8,683 nucleotides of DNA from Micromonosporaceae bacterium (GCA_019690055.1 JADGGF010000169.1:1-8683); one strand, 5' to 3'; counted from the stretch's first letter, positions 1 to 5,526 are shown. Notes: generated by a model not told the origin, from the letters alone. Program-made: numbers and translations.

Positions 1-89
1 CTTCTGGGGTTCCACCCGGGATCGGACACGGGGGTTCCTGCGCGAGGGGTGTGGGCTGATGGCGCCGGCACCCACGACTGCGGCGCGGG
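1..89. other. Left edge, no recognisable gene
   Basis: No protein family is recognised here. One plus-strand frame is open from base 2 to a TGA at 122-124 (about 40 residues, rich in Gly and Arg) and could be the last codons of a gene entering from the left. It would overlap the tail of the monooxygenase remnant by about 35 bases, and its third-position GC is only moderate. I do not call it a gene. Confidence 0.2.
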
Positions 90-876
90 TTACCGGACGT
101 CGTTTCGTGGCGCTGGGGCGCTGAGACGGCCGGAGAAGGGGTTGGTCAGGGACTCCGCAACGGCCGCGAATCCGTAGTCGAGCATGTCGATTTCGTACGC
201 CCGCTTGGCCTCGGCCAGCGAGACCTCGCCAGCGGCGGCCCGCGCGAGTGCTGCCGTGAGGTTCTGGGCGTCGCGGAGGGCGATGTTGGCGCCGTCGCCG
301 CGGCCCGGTGACATGGTATGGATTGCGTCCCCCAGCAAGGTCACCGCCCAGAGCGTGACTGGGCGCGCGGAGGTGATCCGTACGGCGAAGGTGGCCTCGA
401 CGTCGGCCTCGTCGACCACTCGGCGTACGGCCGGATGCAGGGCGGAGACGGTGTCGGTGGCCAGGCGGTGCAGGGCGGCGGGGCCGGCGGCTCGAACCTG
501 TTCGTCCAGCAGTGGAACGATCCACTGCAGATAGTCAGGAATGTCGGTGATGGGAAGGCCGGGCGCGAGCCGCTGCGCCGCTGCGGTTGGTGATTGGTGA
601 GGTCGACAGGTGGCTACGGGTGGCCGGCCGTAGCGAGGACGCCAGGCAGAGGTCGAACAGATGGGGCCACAACGCTTCGGTGCCCGTGGCCTTGAGGCTG
701 ATCCGGTACCCCTGAGCGCGAACCTCGGGAGACGCGTCAGCCTCGTAAACGGTGACGCTGATGCCCGACCTGAAGAGGCCTTGGGCCAGACAGAGCCCGG
801 CCAGGCCGCCTCCGATGATGACAACATGGAACGGCGACTCACCCGTGTCCCGGTCGGACTGTGCGCTTCCAACCAC
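90..876 (-). pseudogene. FAD-dependent monooxygenase remnant (internal deletion plus frameshift)
   Basis: Two pieces of one aromatic-ring-hydroxylase-type flavoprotein lie in different frames. The N-terminal piece (GTG at 876, about 85 usable residues down to about 624) has the Rossmann dinucleotide motif IIGGGLAGLCLAQGL, an acidic YEAD and the family-typical RAQGYRISL. The C-terminal piece (about 584 to the TAA at 90-92) has PDYLQWIV, the GDAIHTMSP flavin-contact motif and GANIALRDAQNL. Intact relatives are about 390-420 residues; together these pieces give about 250. Roughly 140-170 residues are therefore missing, including the central DG motif segment, and the frame changes at the junction. 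A sequencing error could explain the frame change but not the missing middle. The protein would have used NAD(P)H, FAD and O2 on a small, probably aromatic, substrate; it should be inactive now. A promoter and tandem operator-like sites remain in front of it. Confidence 0.85.
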
Positions 877-882
877 ACACCA

Positions 883-912
883 AGACTAGCGCTGTAGCTG
901 TCGTGACAGCAA
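883..912 (-). promoter_or_regulatory. Candidate promoter of the monooxygenase remnant, leaderless geometry
   Basis: On the minus strand, TTGCTG (912-907) and TAGTCT (888-883) are separated by 18 bp. Transcription would begin about 7 bases after the -10 box, at or next to the GTG at 876. The transcript would be leaderless, which is common in actinobacteria and fits the lack of a Shine-Dalgarno sequence before this GTG. This is inferred from motif fit only. Confidence 0.4.
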
Positions 913-924
913 CTGTCGCAACAG
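898..924. promoter_or_regulatory. Tandem palindromic operator-like sites CTGTCGYRACAG
   Basis: CTGTCGTGACAG (898-909) is a perfect palindrome. CTGTCGCAACAG (913-924) repeats it with two central changes and keeps symmetric outer arms. The copies start 15 bp apart and cover the -35 box and spacer of the candidate monooxygenase promoter. Short paired dyads like this fit a dimeric repressor of the TetR or MarR kind. No such regulator gene adjoins the site here, so it may lie outside the window to the left or have been lost. Confidence 0.5.
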
Positions 925-977
925 TGGTCGCCGCCTCATGCCCCATTCATGGCTGGAGGCCGGCAACGTGGCGTCGA

Positions 978-1061
978 CTACCGCCGGACACTGCCTCACC
1001 CTCCTGCGGGGTGCTACGGGTCCTCGCGGCCGGGTTGGCCGGGACGGCCCATCGGCGGTAG
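978..1061. other. Possible structured element downstream of the VOC gene
   Basis: The gap 877-1114 holds no gene. Within it a perfect 9-bp inverted repeat (CTACCGCCG at 978-986, CGGCGGTAG at 1053-1061) encloses two short hairpins: CACCC/GGGTG at 997-1001 and 1009-1013, and CGGCC/GGCCG at 1027-1031 and 1037-1041. The multibranched fold lies beyond the stop codon of the leftward VOC gene and might act in 3' end formation. GC-rich DNA forms such pairings by chance, so support is modest. Confidence 0.25.
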
Positions 1062-1114
1062 CCGTGAGAAGGCTGGCTGTTTCGGCCGCCCGGCGGTCCC
1101 GGCCCCATCCACCG

Positions 1115-1465
1115 CTAGCCGGCGCTCTTGACGAGACCGATGACGTTGCCCTGGGGATCGGCGAACTGAGCGAAGGTCACCATGTCCGGCACTTCCGTCA
1201 CTGGAACAACCGTGCGCCCACCCGCCCTCTCAATCCTGTCCAAATAGGACTGAGGGTCGTCGACTTCGATGTAGAAGATCACCTGGTTAGGGCCGGTGGC
1301 GGCACCGATACCACCCCCAATGGCTTCGGCGGAACCAGTCTCCACCAAGGCATTGTCCATTCCGGACACGGTGTTCAGCGACCAACCGAAGATCTCCGCA
1401 TAGAACTCCCGCGCGGCCTTCGGGTCATTGGTGATGATCTCGAACCAGGTCACGGGCGCACCCAT
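1115..1465 (-). CDS. VOC (glyoxalase/bleomycin resistance-like) family protein
   Basis: This is a 116-residue single-domain vicinal oxygen chelate protein. Features include VTWFEIITNDPKAAREFYAEIFGW at residues 5-28 (first beta-alpha unit), the gly-rich segment IGGGIGAATGPN, IFYIEVDDPQSYLDRIERAGG at 63-83, and a C-terminal FADPQGNVIGL. Length and layout are typical of the small actinobacterial VOC proteins, whose substrates are mostly unknown. I chose ATG 1465 because GGAGG lies 8 bases upstream; an in-frame GTG at 1480 would put that Shine-Dalgarno inside the gene. His ligands typical of glyoxalase I are not obvious, so a metal-dependent reaction cannot be claimed. It has its own promoter, nearly identical to that of the YciI-like gene, which suggests control by the ArsR protein encoded at 2259-2609. 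Confidence 0.9.
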   Translation of the reverse strand: MGAPVTWFEIITNDPKAAREFYAEIFGWSLNTVSGMDNALVETGSAEAIGGGIGAATGPNQVIFYIEVDDPQSYLDRIERAGGRTVVPVTEVPDMVTFAQFADPQGNVIGLVKSAG

Positions 1466-1526
1466 GACCTTCACCTCCACGACGATCGGGTCCTCGCAAC
1501 GGAGGGCCTTATGTTAGTCCGGAGTG

Positions 1527-1555
1527 ACGGTAAGCCGCGCCGCACCGTTAGTCAA
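1527..1555 (-). promoter_or_regulatory. Promoter/operator of the VOC gene, shared with the YciI-like gene
   Basis: On the minus strand TTGACT (1555-1550) and TACCGT (1532-1527) are 17 bp apart. The first 15 bases, TTGACTAACGGTGCG, and the TACCGT box are identical to the promoter at 2654-2682. The operator half CTAACGGT (1551-1544) is followed after 12 bp by ACCGTCAC, which matches the perfect ACCGTTAG arm at the other site in 6 of 8 positions. The 5' leader to ATG 1465 would be about 55 bases. Confidence 0.65.
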
Positions 1556-1813
1556 GAAGCACAGTCAGGCTGGCCTATGTCGAAGGGACCGCCCGGTCCA
1601 GGCCGCAACCCCGGCGCAACGCCTATGTCGTCGCGCGACCGACCCAACAGCGATCATAATCACTCTCTCGTGCGGTCGGGTCGCCGGTCACCTGCTGCGG
1701 ATTTCTATGGACACGCCGGCTGTAGGGCAGGTGAAGGAGAGCCAGCGCGGCCTGTTGCGCGCAGGACGATGACGCGCCGCGAGCATCGGCACATGTGCCT
1801 CTGCGCAACGGTC
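1556..1813. other. Intergenic stretch without a recognised gene
   Basis: Between the VOC promoter and the end of the SRPBCC gene I see no coding sequence with family resemblance. The contents are a 10-base direct repeat GCCTATGTCG at 1573-1582 and 1621-1630; an AT island at 1651-1665 with a -10-like TATGAT on the minus strand (1658-1653) but no matching -35; and a hairpin candidate with a 12-bp palindrome just beyond the SRPBCC stop (1754-1809). Confidence 0.4.
1754..1809 (-). terminator. Weak terminator or protein-binding palindrome after the SRPBCC gene
   Basis: GTTGCGC (1754-1760) pairs perfectly with GCGCAAC (1803-1809). Inside lies the perfect 12-bp palindrome GGCACATGTGCC (1788-1799), 15 bases past the stop codon of the leftward SRPBCC gene. 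There is no U-tract, so it is not a classical intrinsic terminator. The palindrome could equally be a binding site. Confidence 0.25.
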
Positions 1814-2269
1814 TCAGGATGACCGGCTGGCTCCGTCGGCGAACGCGGCGATGACCCGCGGCCATCCGTTGGCCCAGCGGCGTGCCATCGTCGGCCCGTC
1901 CGGTCCGAGTCGCTCGAAGCCGCGGTGCACGAGCTCGACCGTCGTACCGCCCGTCGCCGGTGTGAAAGTCACCTCCACCTCGGTCTCAGCTGCCCAATCA
2001 GGGCTACGCCAGGTGAAGACGATCGTGTGTGGCGGCGTGCAGGAGACGACTGTGCCGACCTGCAGCTCATCACCATCGACGAAGCGCTCGTAGAACCGCC
2101 CGCCGACGCGAGCCTCGAGAAAGATGTCCCGTGCCCGGTTCCCGCCGTAGCTGAAACCCTCGTCGAGCGGCCACCACTGCCCGATCCCGTCAGTGAACAG
2201 GCGGAATGCCTCGTCCGCTGGCAACTCGACGAATATCGACTGGCGCACGACCACCGGGTCACCGGCCAT
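1814..2269 (-). CDS. SRPBCC/AHSA1 family protein paired with ArsR
   Basis: This 151-residue protein has the START/Bet v1-like helix-grip fold of the AHSA1 (activator of Hsp90 ATPase homologue 1-like) family. It opens with VRQSIFVELPADEAFRLFTDGIGQWWP (8-34), continues with EARVGGRFYERFVDGDE (52-68), GTVVSCTPPHTIVFTW (72-87) and TEVEVTFTPATGGTTVELVHRGFERLG (96-122), and ends with a helix RRWANGWPRVIAAFADG. Such proteins bind hydrophobic ligands in a cavity; the ligand and any catalysis are unknown. The start ATG overlaps the stop of the ArsR gene by 11 bases, so the two are translationally coupled. ArsR-AHSA1 pairs are a recurrent bacterial arrangement, where the SRPBCC partner may bind, process or report the small molecule sensed by the repressor (inference). 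Confidence 0.92.
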   Translation of the reverse strand: MAGDPVVVRQSIFVELPADEAFRLFTDGIGQWWPLDEGFSYGGNRARDIFLEARVGGRFYERFVDGDELQVGTVVSCTPPHTIVFTWRSPDWAAETEVEVTFTPATGGTTVELVHRGFERLGPDGPTMARRWANGWPRVIAAFADGASRSS

Positions 2270-2609
2270 GGGGGCTGCCTTTCGAGCCGGCCGGATTGCC
2301 CGGCTGCGCTGCTCGTCTGGCCGCCTGGCGATAGCGCAGTAGGGCCGCCGACCAGAACGACTGCACGTACTCCTCCAGGGTTTGCAGGCCTTCGGGGTTC
2401 AGCCGGTAGACGCGCCGCGTGCCGACCGCCTCGTCGCTGACCAGTCCAGCCAGCTTGAGCACTTTCAGATGCTGCGACACGGCCGGGCGTCCCACAGTGA
2501 GGTTCTGCGCTATGACGCCGACCGGCTGCGGCCCGGCCCTCAGGCACTCCAGGATCTCGCGGCGAGTCCGATCCCCGAGCGCGTCCAGCACCTCGTCACG
2601 GCTGACCAT
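2259..2609 (-). CDS. ArsR-family winged-helix repressor
   Basis: This 116-residue cytoplasmic DNA-binding protein opens with VLDALGDRTRREILECL (7-23), typical of the family. Its recognition helix-turn-helix spans about 29-56 (PVGVIAQNLTVGRPAVSQHLKVLKLAGLV) and the wing is GTRRVYRLNPEGL (63-75). The only Cys is Cys22; there is no CxC or Cys-His metal site as in the metal sensors ArsR, SmtB or CadC, so an organic effector is more likely. The C-terminus (95-116) is basic and low in complexity. It is the first gene of a leftward operon with the SRPBCC gene. A perfect inverted repeat (2658-2685) upstream is its probable operator, shared with the divergent YciI-like gene. A second near-copy before the VOC gene suggests a local regulon. 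Confidence 0.93.
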   Translation of the reverse strand: MVSRDEVLDALGDRTRREILECLRAGPQPVGVIAQNLTVGRPAVSQHLKVLKLAGLVSDEAVGTRRVYRLNPEGLQTLEEYVQSFWSAALLRYRQAARRAAQPGNPAGSKGSPHGR

Positions 2610-2653
2610 GCTCCATTCCCGTACGTCTGCTTCGACTCCGACAACTGTGCGTG

Positions 2654-2685
2654 TTGACTAACGGTGCGCCACAGTCTACCGTTAG
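2654..2685 (+). promoter_or_regulatory. Divergent promoter with perfect inverted-repeat operator
   Basis: CTAACGGT (2658-2665) and ACCGTTAG (2678-2685) are perfect 8-bp inverted arms separated by 12 bp. They overlap a plus-strand promoter TTGACT (2654-2659), N17, TACCGT (2677-2682) pointing at the YciI-like gene. On the minus strand a -10-like TAGACT (2678-2673) points at arsR, about 57 bases of leader from its ATG; no good -35 is seen for it. An ArsR dimer bound here could block both promoters, giving autoregulation and control of the divergent gene. Confidence 0.65.
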
Positions 2686-2771
2686 CCGGCACTGACGATA
2701 GCACGGGCAGTCAGCCCCGTACGGCCTGCCCTGGGCACGGGTGACTCGTGGTCGTCTGACCCACTACGGTG

Positions 2772-2815
2772 GCCGGCCTCGCGGTGCCTCTCGGCGGCTT
2801 GAGCCGGAGGCCGGC
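2772..2815 (+). other. Hairpin in the leader of the YciI-like gene
   Basis: GCCGGCCTC (2772-2780) and GAGGCCGGC (2807-2815) are perfect 9-bp arms, with an inner CGGC/GCCG hairpin (2792-2795, 2803-2806). A competing stem pairs CCTC (2787-2790) with GAGG (2807-2810). The structure sits 7 bases before the GGAG ribosome binding site (2823-2826) in an unusually long leader of about 145 bases. It could influence translation or simply reflect high GC. Confidence 0.3.
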
Positions 2816-2834
2816 GACAACTGGAGATGTTGGT

Positions 2835-3134
2835 ATGTTTTTCTTGTACAAGCTGACCCCGCCGCGCCCGACCTTCCTGCAGGACATGTCCGAGGAAGAG
2901 GCCCGCACGATGGCGGAGCACGTCGCCTACTGGCGGGTCCATGTCGACGCCGGCCGTGTGCCTGTCTTCAGTCCGGTGGCCGACCCCGGGGGTGCGTGGG
3001 GGTTCGCCGTCGTGCGAGCGAGTAGCGAGGATGAGGTGCGGGCGCTCGGCGAGAAGTATCCGGCCGTCACGGCGTCCCTGGCCACCTACGATGTGTATGC
3101 GCTGCCGGGGGCGGTTGTACCGGCCGCCGGCTGA
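2835..3134 (+). CDS. YciI-like (YCII-domain) protein
   Basis: This 99-residue cytoplasmic protein has a dimeric alpha-beta-barrel fold. It starts MFFLYKLTPPRPTFLQDMSEEE, has the conserved His in AEHVAYWRVHVDAGRV (27-42), the VFSPVADPGGAWGFAVVRASSEDEVRAL segment (44-71) and the closing YPAVTASLATYDVYALPGAV. Length fits the family. The best-characterised relatives are possible hydrolases or peroxidase-like proteins with a His-Asp pair; activity in this branch is unknown. ATG 2835 was chosen because GGAG lies 8 bases upstream and family similarity begins there; an in-frame GTG at 2769 has neither. It diverges from the ArsR-SRPBCC operon and shares its operator region, so it is probably a target of that ArsR. 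Confidence 0.9.
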   Translation: MFFLYKLTPPRPTFLQDMSEEEARTMAEHVAYWRVHVDAGRVPVFSPVADPGGAWGFAVVRASSEDEVRALGEKYPAVTASLATYDVYALPGAVVPAAG

Positions 3135-3144
3135 CCGTACGGAC

Positions 3145-3164
3145 CCTGCATTTCGTGGTGCAGG
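3145..3164 (+). terminator. Hairpin after the YciI-like gene
   Basis: CCTGCA (3145-3150) pairs perfectly with TGCAGG (3159-3164) around an 8-base loop, 10 bases after the YciI stop codon. No U-tract follows. It is a plausible terminator in a GC-rich actinobacterium, judged on position and stem only. Confidence 0.4.
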
Positions 3165-3223
3165 CGCCATTCGTCATGGGCGACAAAGTTGATCTAGTCG
3201 ACTGATTTTGTTGGTGCTCGGCG

Positions 3224-3247
3224 CCCGGCCACGGGGGAGCGGCCGGG
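3224..3247. terminator. GC-rich hairpin between convergent genes
   Basis: CCCGGCC (3224-3230) and GGCCGGG (3241-3247) form a perfect 7-bp stem with a 10-base loop. It lies in the 204-base gap between the rightward YciI-like gene and the leftward beta-propeller gene, so it may serve either transcript. The rest of the gap (3135-3338) shows no gene. Confidence 0.4.
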
Positions 3248-3338
3248 TCTTGCCGCCGTTGCCGGGCGGATCATCACACTGTCCACCGTGCATGGTCTCG
3301 GCGAAACTGTCGCGTTCAGCCGATGGTTGGCGCCTCCA

Positions 3339-4796
3339 TCAGGTCGCGAAGCGCCAGGCGCGGAAGGCCTGAAGTGTCGGGCAGACCAGCACGGTGGTGC
3401 TCCAGGCACAGAGTCCGGCGATCGGGCCGATCTGCCCCAGCGTCACCGACGAACCATCCAGTGTGGACACTCCGACCACTGTCTGCGGCATTCGGGCGGG
3501 GTCCTCGGTGTCGGCGGTGAAGATGAGCACGGCGCTGGGGGTAACCCAGCCGCCGAACACTGTCGACCGTTGGTCGAACCGGCGGCCAGTGGTCGCCTCG
3601 ACGAGGTTGCCGCGCTCGGTGATGATCCAGTCGCCGGCGGCAACGGCGTACTCGGCGTAGTTGATCTCGACCTGCCAAAGAATACGGCCGGAGGAGAGGT
3701 CCACCAGGTTGAGTTTGTCGGATGGCCCGCTGGACCGGGTTATGACGCAGGCGCGCTCGGGTCCGCAGGCGGTGACGGAGTCGATCCGGTCCTGGCCGGT
3801 GGCGGTGTAGATACGGACCAGGCCGGCCGGGTTGCGCAGGTCGTACCGGTACGCCTCGGTCCGGTCGTCGTTGGTCGAGAACAGCTGGTCGTCGACGAGG
3901 CGGTAGTTGATGAGCAAGCCCTCGCGGGTCGCAACAGCGGGGCCGGCATCCGGCACGACCTCCTGCTCGAGGCCCGTGGCGGCGTCATAGCGGTGCAGCC
4001 GGCCGCTCGGTTCGACCATGAAGAAGCGGTGGTCGGTCGGGTCGAGCCCGACGCGCAGCATGGCTGGGGCTGTCGCCGCATCCGCGGTCGAGAAGTTCTG
4101 CAGGAACGCCGGCTCGGGGTTGGTGTCGGGCACGGGTATCCGCCACAGCTCGGCGCCGGTACGCCAGTCGAGGGCGCGGACGCTGGTCCGGCTGGGCAGC
4201 ACAGCGCCGATGTCGTACCACTGGATGTCGAGGTCGTCGAAGCCGGTCTCCCAGCGTTTGGCACCGGTGTCGGGGTCGAGGACCATGAGCACGTGGTCGG
4301 GGATGGTGCCGTCGTCGTGCTCGCCGATCACGACGACCGCCTGCGGCCCGGCCAGCAAGCCGTTCCAGTCGCCGAACGAGCCGAGGTCCACAGTGGACCA
4401 CAACGGATCCCCCGTCCTGAGGTCGATCGCGTTGACGTGCAACCGACCATCGACAGTCCGGGCACCGACGTACGCGCGGTCCCCCACCACGGCAGCCATG
4501 CCATACCCGCCGAGCTCCATGTCCACGCCGGCGCCGAGTGGCTGGAGCTCGGTGAACCGGACCGGGGCCGCCGACGGCGTCGGCGTGGTTGGGGTCGGCG
4601 GCAGGTCGGGTCGCTGGAAGCGGGTGGCGATGACGACGACCGAGCCGATGACCAGCATCACGGCCAGCGCGCTTGCGGCCAGACGGCGACGGGTGCGCCG
4701 CTGGCCACGGCGACGGGCCAGTTCGGGCGGGCCGACCGGGACGCGGTCGGTGTAGGAGCCAAGCGCAGCGAAGAGCTCATCGAGGTCAGCGGGCAT
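3339..4796 (-). CDS. Membrane-anchored PQQ-like beta-propeller protein, probable anti-sigma/sensor partner of the ECF sigma factor
   Basis: This 485-residue protein has a short cytoplasmic head (1-38, starting MPADLDELFAALGSYTDR and ending in an Arg-rich stretch), one membrane helix (about 39-57), a Pro/Thr linker (62-78) and a large extracytoplasmic beta-propeller. PQQ-type repeats are visible at AIDLRTGDPLWS (123-134), VLDPDTGAKRWET (172-184), ALDWRTGAELWRI (208-220), YDAATG (270-275) and LVDLSSGRILWQV (364-376). All four Cys (344, 350, 463, 472) are outside the membrane in two close pairs and may form disulfides. The head has no HxxxCxxC zinc anti-sigma motif. ATG 4796 is preceded by GGGAGG and overlaps the sigma gene stop by 11 bases, giving coupled translation; an in-frame upstream start at 4862 lies deep in the sigma gene and was rejected. 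Its anti-sigma role is inferred from context and topology. Confidence 0.85.
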   Translation of the reverse strand: MPADLDELFAALGSYTDRVPVGPPELARRRGQRRTRRRLAASALAVMLVIGSVVVIATRFQRPDLPPTPTTPTPSAAPVRFTELQPLGAGVDMELGGYGMAAVVGDRAYVGARTVDGRLHVNAIDLRTGDPLWSTVDLGSFGDWNGLLAGPQAVVVIGEHDDGTIPDHVLMVLDPDTGAKRWETGFDDLDIQWYDIGAVLPSRTSVRALDWRTGAELWRIPVPDTNPEPAFLQNFSTADAATAPAMLRVGLDPTDHRFFMVEPSGRLHRYDAATGLEQEVVPDAGPAVATREGLLINYRLVDDQLFSTNDDRTEAYRYDLRNPAGLVRIYTATGQDRIDSVTACGPERACVITRSSGPSDKLNLVDLSSGRILWQVEINYAEYAVAAGDWIITERGNLVEATTGRRFDQRSTVFGGWVTPSAVLIFTADTEDPARMPQTVVGVSTLDGSSVTLGQIGPIAGLCAWSTTVLVCPTLQAFRAWRFAT

Positions 4797-5298
4797 CGGA
4801 GCCTCCCGTGCTGGCTTCTTCTGGTTGGTCGCGGAGCGCGGTCGCGAGAGCGTCCCGGCCACGGGACAGCCACGACTTGACCGTGCCGAGACTGGCGCCG
4901 GTTTCCCGGGCGATATCGGTGATGGACCGGTCGAGCAGGTAGAACATGGCCAACGCGCGGCGATGCGCGAACGGGAGCGTACGCAGCGCCTCGATCAGCA
5001 CGATCACGTCCTCGGGCGGTGGTAGGGCGGGCGGTGGTGGTGTTCGGCGAGTGATTGCGGCTCGGCGCACCAGGAGCCGCCGCCACGAGTCGGTGGCCAA
5101 CCGATCCACGACGAGCCGTAGCCAGCCCTCCCGGTCGTCGCAATCACGGAGCCGACGCCATCGCTGCCAGGCCCGCGCGTACGCCTCCTGCACGATGTCC
5201 TGCGCCTCGCCGAGGTCGGCCGTGAGCCCGTACGCGTACCGCAGCAGCCGCGGGGTGGTGCCGCGGTAGAACGTATCGAATCCGTCGCTATCCGCCAT
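4786..5298 (-). CDS. SigE-family ECF RNA polymerase sigma factor
   Basis: This 170-residue group IV sigma factor binds core RNA polymerase and directs it to -35/-10 sites. Sigma region 2 covers about residues 10-76, with FYRGTTPRLLRYAYGLTADLGEAQDIVQEAYARAW carrying the core-binding and -10 helix signature. A Pro-rich linker (87-95) follows. Sigma region 4 (about 98-153) has LPFAHRRALAMFYLLDRSITDIARETGASLGTVKSWLSRGR, a typical helix-turn-helix for -35 recognition. There is no C-terminal SnoaL-like extension, so it is not of the ECF41 type. ATG 5298 has only a weak upstream GAAGG. The downstream membrane beta-propeller gene overlaps by 11 bases and is probably its negative regulator. A possible self-recognised promoter lies at 5334-5363. 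Confidence 0.95.
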   Translation of the reverse strand: MADSDGFDTFYRGTTPRLLRYAYGLTADLGEAQDIVQEAYARAWQRWRRLRDCDDREGWLRLVVDRLATDSWRRLLVRRAAITRRTPPPPALPPPEDVIVLIEALRTLPFAHRRALAMFYLLDRSITDIARETGASLGTVKSWLSRGRDALATALRDQPEEASTGGSDAR

Positions 5299-5333
5299 GC
5301 CGTCGCCTTCGCCTCAGGTGCAAGGTCGACAGT

Positions 5334-5363
5334 GAAACACGGGGTGCCGGCTGGAAAGGTTGC
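5334..5363 (-). promoter_or_regulatory. Candidate ECF-type promoter of the sigma operon
   Basis: On the minus strand GCAACC (5363-5358) and CGTGTTTC (5341-5334) are 16 bp apart, with the AAC-type -35 core and spacing usual for ECF sigma promoters. It lies about 36 bases before the sigma start codon. Autoregulation is common in this group, but the assignment rests on motif resemblance only. Confidence 0.35.
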
Positions 5364-5412
5364 GGCCGACGGACCCACGCGCCGCCGCCCGCGTTCGTCC
5401 GCTTTGTCTGGC

Positions 5413-5423
5413 TTGCCGGGCAA
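5413..5423. promoter_or_regulatory. Short palindrome TTGCCGGGCAA in the gap before the sigma gene
   Basis: TTGCC and GGCAA are perfect 5-bp arms around one base. It lies about 50 bp upstream of the candidate ECF promoter, in the 228-base gap 5299-5526 that otherwise shows no gene. A weak hairpin CGCCA/TGGCG is also present at 5432-5449, possibly at the 3' end of the leftward dehydrogenase transcript. Confidence 0.2.
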
Positions 5424-5526
5424 TTCGTTCTCGCCATCGCGGGGTGGCGGGTTCGGCCCTACGCCGCTTGATCACCTCTCCAACATCCACAGACCCATCG
5501 AGCGGAGCGAACGGTCCGGCACTCCG

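Noticed and set aside
1466..1480. Upstream GTG start (1480) for the first VOC protein
   Set aside because: The GGAGG Shine-Dalgarno for ATG 1465 would fall within those added codons, so the shorter form is favoured.
1573..1630. Direct repeat GCCTATGTCG (1573-1582 and 1621-1630) as a mobile-element or integration scar
   Set aside because: It is only 10 bases, with no transposase, no inverted ends and no duplicated target sites; chance is likely.
938..1822. Plus-strand open frame (294 codons) spanning the VOC gene and the gap after it
   Set aside because: It crosses a conserved minus-strand gene, its promoter and a non-coding stretch, and has no family similarity.
3288..4880. Very long plus-strand open frame (530 codons) opposite the beta-propeller gene
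   Set aside because: It is a GC-rich antisense shadow: the minus-strand frame has clear PQQ repeats, a membrane helix and a coupled start, while the plus frame has no family resemblance and low-complexity composition.
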